DNA of 64,000 bases from Albula goreensis (lineage: Eukaryota; Chordata; Actinopteri; Albuliformes; Albulidae), in assembly GCA_022829145.1 (NCBI GenBank), contig CM040764.1:3495552-3559551 (forward strand). Reading direction: 5' to 3'. Position numbers and translations under genes: made by a program. Positions 25,157 to 64,000 of the stretch are shown piece after piece. Each line of letters starts with the position of its first letter. Position 1 is the first letter of the stretch. The notes under the pieces are model-generated. The model saw only the letters and a program-made list of their open reading frames with translations. It did no database searches and was not told the origin of the DNA.

Positions 25157-28105
25157 TCATTTCTTCATCCTGCGCCGGCGTTCCACCTTCTTCTCCTCCG
25201 GCATGACGTAGCCGCACGGCCCGTCCCGGTTCACAGCCGACTTCTTGTGTCGCTTCGTCCTCTCACGTTGTTGCCCCCTGGCGGCAGCGGCAGCAGCAGC
25301 GCCCTCCCCCTGCGGGGTCTTGATGCGACACTGGTTGCTTGTGAACTCCGAGAAGGCGGAATTAGACAGGGGGAGGGACCTGGGCCGGGGGGTTTGAGCT
25401 TTTCGTTTGGTGTCGCCAGCGGACCTAGGTGTGACGACATCAGAGAGGGGGCTCCTGTACGTTTCCAGGACCAGTTCGTCCGAGCTGTTGGCGGTGACCA
25501 GACCCAGGCTGCCAGCATCCATGAAAGTGGGAGACCCTGGGCTGCCCACAGTGAGGCGGGGGAAGGAACCAGTATCTAAGCCACGCCTCCCACTTACACT
25601 TCTGTCTGCGCTCCCGCTGCTTTTCCTCCTGTGCTTGGATTTAAGATACCTCTGCTTGTGCCCTGCGCCCTCCTCCTTTCGCGCATTTTTCTCACCACCG
25701 TCCCGCCCCCTCCCGCCAATCTGGCTGAAGGCGGCACCCTTCTCATGGTCACCCCTGCCTTCGCTGCTGCTGATCTTTAGGGAGGACACCTGGCCCACGC
25801 ACTGCTCAAGGACCCGTAGAAGGTCAATGTCACTTCCTGCCGTGCAAGGGCTGATGGGAGAGTCCAGAAAGCCCCGTGGGAGAGAACGGGGGGTCCCCGG
25901 GGAGCCCAACCTCCGGCAGCCAGTGTAGTGCGAGAGGTCAGAGGCTGTGATGTGCTCTATGAGAGACAGGCAGGATTTGCACAGGTAGAGTTCCTTGGAG
26001 CCCTGTTTCAGTGAGCTCTTGCAGGACCCACAGAGGGACTCTTTGTTTATGGCCAGCAGGAACACAGTGCTCGTTGTTGAGCCCGGAGACCTCAGAGCAG
26101 GAGACAGCAGGCCTCTATCAGGAGTCAGAGGAGAGTCCTTGTTATATATTCGGAAGCAGAAGCCGCTTGTGGGTGTCGTGATCCGACTCTTTATGTGGCC
26201 GTCACTGTCCGGAGAGGCTGAAACAAGGCTTTCGTCCCTGAGTGCTGGGGGAATGTTGGTGGGACTGGGGCTGCTGTCCGCTGGGTGCACCATGGTCTTT
26301 TCAGGACCCGTCTCCACTGCTCCATTGCAGCCACTGACAAGATCCTGTCTGTTTGGCACTGCCTGAACCTCAGGAGAAGGTGTTTCACCGCTCAGATGTT
26401 CAGTGGAGGAGTCTCTCCGAGCATCCTCCTTGCTGCTTTCAGGCTCTGGTGGGCTTCCTCTGTCAGGCCTCTGTCTGAGCCAGTTGACGATCCCCATAGC
26501 CAGGGAGATCTCAGTGTCACACAGCTTGAGTAGACAGTCCTTCCCCTTCCAGCTACTCTGCAAGAGGTCCTGGCCGACTAGGTCAAAGGACGGAGCCAAG
26601 GGTGGCGCCAGGTTCTCTTCTGCCCCAACGTGAAAGCTGTACATGGACAGAGGGAGGTCACCGGACAGGCCAAGAACACTCTCCGACAGTCCCATCTCTT
26701 CATCAAAGATAGGGGCCATGCCAGTCTCATTGGGGTCGTAGAACAGCTCGTAAAGGGCGTCCCCACTGTAACTGTCCCTGGGGAAGCGAGCCGAGAGACA
26801 GGGCGTGAGGGCGTCCCTGCTGGTGTCTTCCTGGCCAGGAGAGATGTAATCATAGTAGCCCTCGTCACTGGTGGAGACAGTTTCCTGATTGTCGCTTTTT
26901 TGCATCACTACATCTGGCCGACGGTCCGGTGTTGGAAGAGAGGCATGAGGAGAAGCGACAGGATGTTCACCAGCTGGGTTAGTCGGTTCAGATACAGATG
27001 GCGGGGCATTCAGTGCCCTACCCTCCTTTGAGGGACTCTGCCTCAAGAGAATGGCTCTACTCAGTCCGTCCCACATCCCGAACAAGTCCAGGACCTCTGA
27101 ATGGGCTGGGGAGGCCATCTGCTCCACCCCTCCTTGGAAGGAGCCCACCGCAGGGCTGGCTTTTCTGGGCTCACAGATGTCCGTGTCAGGATCCTGGCCC
27201 CGCATAGCCTCCAGTGAGGGGTGGTTCTCCTCTTCCGCAAATATCTCCCCACATCCTGTCTGGGAACCAAAGCTCTTCAGAGACGTGACATCCTCATAGA
27301 TGTTGTGGCAGTAGTCAGAGGAAGAGGAGTCTGAGAGAAGGTCGTTGTGCTCATGGAGATTCAGGTGCCCCATGCAGGGACGCTCTCTGTACCTTGATTG
27401 TTTTCTGGCCCCGTTAAGCACGACTGCCTGCTCCGCACTTGCAGCGCTGGGAGTCGGAGTGCGAGGGGAGGTTGCCTTCTCTTGCTTTGGCCTCTTTTTC
27501 CCCAGCAGGTCTTTGATGGCCCTCCTGGGCCTACGTAGTGATATTCTTTTCTTGGGGATGGACTTAGCAAAGGAGGGCACAAACGGGACCTGCGGTGTCA
27601 GGTTGCGGTAGTCGATGATGTCCCTGCTGCGGCCAGCGGACGCACCCCGGTTTTCCCGCAGTAGCCTAGCCCGCCCACTTGGTGAGACCGCGAACCCAGA
27701 GAAGCTGACACTGCTGACCAGCCTCCCCCGACGTCGAACGGTTGGAGTCTGGGCTCCGCTTTCGGGAGACGTGCCGGCTGCTCCTACCATGTGCCACCCA
27801 ATGCCCGCCACGCAGTCATGGGTCTTACTCTTTCTAACAGACCCTGAATGAGCCCAGTCTGCAGATAACGTATCTGTGTAGGCCGGAGACGGGACTTCTG
27901 AGCTGTCAGGGGTAGGAGGAAAGGGGCTTGCTGGAGATTGGGTGCAGCTGTTCCCTTTTTTAACACTGGTGTTCCTCGCACTGGGTAAGTGGCATTCTTC
28001 CCCTGAGGACTTGCTTTCAGCACTGGCCTCCTCCATGCTGGTGTTGAGTTTGTCCCCGGAGGTCAGCGTGCTGCTTTGTTTTGGGATGGTTGGCAGCTCT
28101 TCCAT
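25157..28105 (-). CDS. amer3: AMER3, APC membrane recruitment protein 3, intact, 982 aa
   Basis: AMER proteins bind APC and modulate Wnt/beta-catenin signalling at the membrane and on microtubules. The frame is one uninterrupted exon. Conserved AMER3 blocks run in order: RKSKTHDCVAGIGWH (about 91), DYRNLTPQVPFVP with AKSIPKKRISLRRPRR (165-195), EDVTSLKSFGSQTGCGEIFA (271-290), GGVEQMASPAHSE (325), TVSTSDEGYYDYISPG (409), FPRDSYSGDALYELFYDP (441), SFHVGAEENLAP, then SSWKGKDCLLKLCDTEISL (517). These match human AMER3, not AMER1 or AMER2. The start is MEELPTIPKQ at 28105; an earlier in-frame ATG at 28141 lies above the splice acceptor and is intronic. The protein is longer than human (about 861): a CxxC-x13-CxxC motif (692-712) and a basic tail after about residue 790, with a poly-Ala run, are extra or poorly conserved. 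Expression is expected mainly in neural tissue. Confidence 0.95.
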   Translation of the reverse strand: MEELPTIPKQSSTLTSGDKLNTSMEEASAESKSSGEECHLPSARNTSVKKGNSCTQSPASPFPPTPDSSEVPSPAYTDTLSADWAHSGSVRKSKTHDCVAGIGWHMVGAAGTSPESGAQTPTVRRRGRLVSSVSFSGFAVSPSGRARLLRENRGASAGRSRDIIDYRNLTPQVPFVPSFAKSIPKKRISLRRPRRAIKDLLGKKRPKQEKATSPRTPTPSAASAEQAVVLNGARKQSRYRERPCMGHLNLHEHNDLLSDSSSSDYCHNIYEDVTSLKSFGSQTGCGEIFAEEENHPSLEAMRGQDPDTDICEPRKASPAVGSFQGGVEQMASPAHSEVLDLFGMWDGLSRAILLRQSPSKEGRALNAPPSVSEPTNPAGEHPVASPHASLPTPDRRPDVVMQKSDNQETVSTSDEGYYDYISPGQEDTSRDALTPCLSARFPRDSYSGDALYELFYDPNETGMAPIFDEEMGLSESVLGLSGDLPLSMYSFHVGAEENLAPPLAPSFDLVGQDLLQSSWKGKDCLLKLCDTEISLAMGIVNWLRQRPDRGSPPEPESSKEDARRDSSTEHLSGETPSPEVQAVPNRQDLVSGCNGAVETGPEKTMVHPADSSPSPTNIPPALRDESLVSASPDSDGHIKSRITTPTSGFCFRIYNKDSPLTPDRGLLSPALRSPGSTTSTVFLLAINKESLCGSCKSSLKQGSKELYLCKSCLSLIEHITASDLSHYTGCRRLGSPGTPRSLPRGFLDSPISPCTAGSDIDLLRVLEQCVGQVSSLKISSSEGRGDHEKGAAFSQIGGRGRDGGEKNARKEEGAGHKQRYLKSKHRRKSSGSADRSVSGRRGLDTGSFPRLTVGSPGSPTFMDAGSLGLVTANSSDELVLETYRSPLSDVVTPRSAGDTKRKAQTPRPRSLPLSNSAFSEFTSNQCRIKTPQGEGAAAAAAARGQQRERTKRHKKSAVNRDGPCGYVMPEEKKVERRRRMKK

Positions 28106-28126
28106 GTGGCACAGTCGCGTGCTTCT
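28106..28126 (-). other. amer3: amer3 5' UTR part of the coding exon
   Basis: 21 leader bases between the splice acceptor (TCTCTGCAG) and the ATG at 28105. Confidence 0.6.
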
Positions 28127-29765
28127 CTGCAGAGATAGCAAGGAAAGGAAATGTGCAATATCAATGTCACAATAATTTTTACATGGTGTATTTTAAATAA
28201 AAAATCTAAATGTTTGTTGACTTCAGGACCAAACTATTTCCCTAGTTCGCCAAAAGAGCATCTTGGAATATTAAATATTAATAATAACACATTCAAAATA
28301 GCACTCGCTCTATTGAGACTGAGATATCTCATTGTAATTTTAAGTTTTGGGAAATAATGAAGTATCGCACTTCAACAAGAGCCATGCATTACGGATGCTG
28401 AGTACGAATATTGATGAAATACAGAATGAATTACGAGCAGTTCCACCTGCTTTCTGATGATTGACTGATCTTTCGCCATATGGCTTACTGGATTACAGTG
28501 TACTAATCCATTCAAAATCGATACGACTCCAATTCAAATGTCACAAAACGACGCGACGGCATTCAGTTCTGAAGTGTGTACTTCGTGCTGTATTATCAAA
28601 AGACCAGCATGTATCTTGAAAGCGAGTGTCATGTGGCCAGTTACAATTTTACAGAAATGTCTTAAATTTTTGTTGCACATAAAAGGCAACTTCTTTGAAA
28701 TGGTTTCATTTCCAAGCAGGGCATAGATTCCACCAAAACATTGTCGTACACACTTCTGTTCACAGACATTTGACATTAACTGCTAGGCTACCACTGAAAA
28801 GCATAAACCTGAAAATACACCCATACGACTCAAGGAGAAATAACCTTACTGGAGAACACATATGAAGATAATATATAATATTATGCTCTGAAGATGACAG
28901 AATGTTTTGTCCTACGCAATTGTGCGTAAAGCTATTTATCGATACCTAATAAACACATACATAATTGTATGTAATATCATCGTTGCAATGTTTAAGTTAC
29001 TGTTTGCATACACTGTGACTAGTTTTTATTATTATTAACATCGTTCACATATTAAAGCCCCACAACATGCTTAATCGATGATGAAAAAACTGGAACACTA
29101 CATGTGCACGTTAAATTGCATTAAGCCTATCATGGCAAGTGCTTTATTTCAAGTCAATTTCCCATCGGATTTCTCTGATACTTATACCCCGCAAAGTCAT
29201 TAATAATACATGATGTCTCCGCACATATATCAGTAACATGCAGCGCAACACTACATCAAAGAGCATTGAAGCTGGTCAGGTTGTAACCTATTTTATCTAA
29301 CACGCGTCTTTATTATTTTTTACCTTTAATTCAGACAATATAAATTATGCAGCTACTGGGCGCGCGTTTGTATCATGTGCATTCCTTTCCCTCGAATATC
29401 TGAAAAACAATCCTGCGAGTGATAAAAATGAGTATTCCTCCAATTGATCATTTGCAGAAAATGAACAAGGGACAAGAAATGAGGAACATCATGTCCTCAA
29501 GATTTTCAAAAGACGCACGTTCTTTCACTGTCCCGACATGAAACAGATTAAACGAGAGATGATACCGTATTTGGTTATGCACAAATTTACCATTTGATTA
29601 AGCTATAAACAGAGCTAAGCCCGAATGATTTCGTTTGCATTTCAGCCACCTACGTACGTTTGTCGTAAACCGTTTCTCTTCTTTTTTGTTGTAACCTACA
29701 AAATGGTAGTTGACGACTCACAGTTATACTCAATCTGACAGGCAAATGATGTTGTATTTCCTTAC
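28127..29765. other. probable amer3 intron 1, AT-rich
   Basis: AT-rich DNA without an open frame or a repeat that I recognise, bounded by the donor and acceptor described for amer3. Confidence 0.45.
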
Positions 29766-29990
29766 CTGTTCCTACATCCCGCCTGGTGGACGGGTGCTGC
29801 CGGTGGCTGTAGAGTCCTGTGACTGTCCACTCAGCGGAACGCGCAGCGCTGTGGCGTCGGCATCCCAGGATCCACCATCAGCGCGGAATAATCATTTCGT
29901 CTGAATGCCTGCGTTCACCGGACCGAGTCGGCGGCGGAGAAGCAAAGCGCGGGTGGCTCGACACATAAAAATGTGCACAGTCCCAAATTA
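29766..29990 (-). other. amer3: probable non-coding first exon of amer3 (5' UTR) in a CpG-rich region
   Basis: The donor GGAACAG before GTAAGGA at 29766 is near consensus and lies at the edge of a GC-rich stretch (29780-30060). The acceptor CTATCTCTGCAG at 28127 precedes the coding exon by 21 bases of leader. Together they define an intron of 28127-29765. The 5' limit is a guess. The exon contains an ATG directly followed by TAG at 29772-29777. Confidence 0.5.
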
Positions 29991-30593
29991 CAACCAGCGC
30001 AAAGGATGAGTGGTTTGCGCTCTCTGATGGCACGCGTATGCGCATATGCTTGCGATGACGTATTGCAAGTCACGTACCCTTTATTGACAAGGGCAGTAAT
30101 GTGAACAGACTTCACACGTGTAGGTGAAAGAATGATTATCCCAGCGCAATGCAGAGAATAAGTATACAATTAATATACAATTCAATACAATTTCTATTCC
30201 ATTTATTTCCACCTCAGAATTAAATCATTTTAAAAAGAATATATGTGAGAAGAGCCCATATATATGCAAACCGAGCTGCAGATGACCAGCTGTAAGAACT
30301 CCTACCAGAGGTGTTACACCAAAGTGTTAATCCTCTGGTGAAGTGTGACACGACAAAACACACTGACCTTGGAAGACCCCAGGGTAATATCTGTGCAGAG
30401 CTAGACACCACGAGCCAGTACAATCGATCCAGTCACCACATAATAGCTTTGGAGCCCGGTCTCTGAGTACCACAAAAATGATACACTGTTCTGTATATGT
30501 ATGTGTATATTTGGTACATCTAATGGTGATGAATTAGCATGTATAAAACTGCCCAACCACAAAAGTCAACAAAGATTCGAGGTATCAGAGGTA
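29991..30593. other. ATR-amer3 intergenic DNA
   Basis: About 600 bases between the ATR poly(A) signal and the amer3 first exon. The right half is AT-rich, the left half is CpG-richer and likely holds the amer3 promoter. No TATA box at a clear position. Confidence 0.4.
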
Positions 30594-30599
30594 TTTAAT
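30594..30599 (-). terminator. ATR poly(A) signal (ATTAAA)
   Basis: ATTAAA lies about 125 nt past the ATR stop on the minus strand and is followed by the GT-rich TTTGTTGACTTTTGTGG, a fitting downstream element. A short 3' UTR also matches human ATR. Confidence 0.6.
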
Positions 30600-30722
30600 G
30601 AACAATATGTACAAAAAAGGAACAGTGAAAACAGACAAACTCAAGCTTAAATTCCCACAGGGTTTTTTGCAGTCAGTATTAACATTCAACCAAACGGCTG
30701 TTGAGAGTTGCAGTACCGCCGG

Positions 30723-60243
<29,521 letters not shown>

Positions 60244-60408
60244 TTTTATTAAATTTACAGATAGGGGTCATATGTGATAATATAAACAACTGGCTTAAGA
60301 GTTGTACCGTTACATTTATTTTAGCCGTCCATGGCACATCGTTCAAAAAGTTTCGCTCCCTGCGCCGTCGTCTACGGCATCCCTATCGGGTCAAACTTGT
60401 TATTCTGT

Positions 60409-60414
60409 CACGTG
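60409..60414. promoter_or_regulatory. CACGTG E-box in the ATR promoter region
   Basis: A perfect palindromic CACGTG lies about 166 bases upstream of the ATR start codon, in the only CpG-richer part of the intergenic region. It fits a USF/MYC-type site; function is inferred from position only. Confidence 0.3.
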
Positions 60415-61661
60415 GGAACACAAACAGGATCTGCGCATTCGTGTACTGTATTTGGGTTACCCATTATAATTTCTCTGTTAATTGAAATACGAATAATACA
60501 TCAACAACAACCGTCTTTGCATTGTCCAGCTGAGATATTTAAACCCAAAGCAAGAAAGTACGACCGTATATAACGCATACCCTGTAGAGGATATTGAGAG
60601 ACAATACTGTGATTTTCTTTGGGCTCATAAGAGACCCTAAAATAAATTTTCAATAACTGAAATGTGTTGTACATGTAATGTACCCCACTAAAGTAACTTT
60701 CTAGGTACAAACTAACTGCAACCAAATATGTTAAATTGTTTGTGAGCTTTCTTTTAGCTTTAAATATTTTTGCTACACCCTGTACATGTGCCAGCTCTTT
60801 CTGCTGTATGTACCCATTTAGAGCAAAAATGTATTGGAGAACGGGTAGGTAATTGCGGTAGAACATACCCTGTTTTGACAAATTATGGTCAGTTTTTTTT
60901 AAAATAAGTTGTGACACCATCCTGTCCACTGTAATTCACACGAATGAAGAACAGACTCTCTTATCCTTCTTTTGGATGACTCAAGATAATTGTAATGTAT
61001 AAAACATCAGTCCTTGCAACCTCTTAATTATAACTATCAAAACAATAATAAAATAACTTCTTTATGATTAAAGACTGTTTAATTCCTGACGAAGGCAGCC
61101 CTGGTACTTTTGTGCTGGCAGTACACAATATGTAGGCCATTCAGCCATGGACTATATAAGAAGGTGCTTAGCTTCAGGTCGCAAAGCATGCATGTCGTTT
61201 TCCCAATTCTTATCACCTGCAACAGTATGTTTCCATGGTAATGGTCATGTAGTTCCATGAGCTACATGTGCTGTCAGCCATTTTAGAGTAGGTAAAAGAA
61301 CCTGGTACCCCAGTTATCCTTGTTTATGACCCACATAGAGTTACAAATCATTTTCTCTCCTGTGGCTCAACACTTCCTCCTCACAGAAACAAGTGGATTC
61401 AAGGTTCTTTCAAATATTTTCAAGATTCATACTAAACTATAAAATTGTGCTGATTTATGCAACCATTTGAATGTGTATATAACAGATACTTATATTGTGA
61501 TGACAAATACTAGCAGCGTTTCTCCAGTTCTGTAATTACATACCACAGATTTATCACTCATTCATTAAAAAGTAAAAACCATCAGAAAATTTAAATTGCC
61601 ATTGAAAAGGAAACATGTGTACTGTGTCACTAATAAAACAACAAGTCATATTTTAAATTCT

Positions 61662-61667
61662 TTTAAT
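61662..61667 (-). terminator. possible U2SURP poly(A) signal (ATTAAA)
   Basis: An ATTAAA hexamer lies on the minus strand about 390 nt past the U2SURP stop. It is a candidate only; the region is AT-rich and other hexamers are possible. Confidence 0.3.
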
Positions 61668-61866
61668 GAGAACTACAAAAAAATGAACCATCATGAAAAT
61701 AAGACTACAGTCATCTGTCTGGAAAAAACAGGCTGATCTGCCACCAGGATCGTATCCGTGCAGAAACTCGGGACACCGGTAATAATTATTATTATCTTAC
61801 AATATCAAACAGTGTTGGCTCTGATTATGGAGACACAACATGGCCGTATGTGTAGAAGGAAATTAG

Positions 61867-61888
61867 AAAAAAAAAAAAAAAAAAAAAC
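61867..61888. repeat. poly(A) tract on plus strand (poly(T) in the U2SURP 3' UTR)
   Basis: An uninterrupted run of about 22 A, which reads as a U tract in the presumed U2SURP 3' UTR. Length is likely variable between individuals. Confidence 0.8.
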
Positions 61889-62054
61889 AGAAGATTAAGG
61901 GTGGAGAGAAAAGGAAGATTTCTCCAAGTTTTTTTCTTTTTCCATCTTTTAGAGGCACGTACAAAAGAAAACAACAAAACTGCAGCCCCGGTTATTTCTA
62001 CATCACAGCTGTAGGTGGGGTGGGGGGTGACTGGGGAAGGGGGGGGGGGGTTTG

Positions 62055-64000
<1,946 letters not shown>

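Larger units (their letters stand above)
60244..62054. other. U2SURP 3' UTR, intergenic DNA and ATR promoter region
   Basis: The interval holds the U2SURP 3' UTR, about 1 kb of AT-rich intergenic DNA without a convincing open frame, and the ATR promoter/5' UTR near 60244-60450, which is richer in CpG. U2SURP is upstream of ATR on the same strand, so this is not a shared bidirectional promoter. Confidence 0.6.

Noticed and set aside
25097-27851. Several plus-strand and alternative-frame reading frames over amer3
   Set aside because: They are shadows of the 982-codon AMER3 frame, with no family resemblance.
28106-28141. Earlier in-frame ATG for AMER3 (12 extra residues)
   Set aside because: The splice acceptor CTATCTCTGCAG lies between this ATG and MEELP, so the ATG would be intronic.

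Overview
This is a vertebrate nuclear chromosome segment, most likely from a ray-finned (teleost) fish. The basis is three recognisable vertebrate genes with GT-AG introns, CA/TG microsatellites, tRNA-derived SINE copies of the V-SINE/HE1 type common in fish, and a long AMER3 tail. I saw no bacterial operons, CRISPR arrays, retroviral or other capsid-bearing elements, and no intact transposase or reverse transcriptase.

All recognised genes lie on the minus strand, head to tail, from right to left. (1) 62055-63719: the last four coding exons of U2SURP (SR140), a U2 snRNP-associated splicing factor whose 5' part lies beyond the right edge. (2) 30723-60243: a complete ATR gene, the apical checkpoint kinase. 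I placed 47 coding exons, the number I recall for human ATR. Splice phases agree throughout and give a 2647-residue protein against 2644 in human, with catalytic residues and the FATC tail intact. (3) 25157-28105: an intact single-coding-exon AMER3 (APC membrane recruitment protein 3) of 982 residues, with a probable non-coding first exon ending at 29766.

The left 25 kb is mostly non-coding. It holds a (TG)55 microsatellite, CA-rich DNA, a 36-bp minisatellite and SINE copies. It also holds three weakly supported exons (7883-8095, 2539-2568, 769-906; all minus, all phase 0) that could belong to one unrecognised gene running off the left edge.

The genes are not a functional unit: U2SURP acts in pre-mRNA splicing, ATR in replication-stress signalling, AMER3 in APC/Wnt regulation. 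U2SURP and ATR are also near neighbours in human 3q23, whereas human AMER3 is on 2q21, so the ATR-AMER3 junction marks a rearrangement in one lineage.

The most unusual structure is inside ATR. At three exons (11, 16 and 45) the 5' splice site lies inside or beside a duplicated or tandemly repeated block, so near-copies of the donor sit 131, 39 and 63 bases into the intron. The exon 16 copy would add 13 codons in frame. I did not find a clearly novel multi-gene system.
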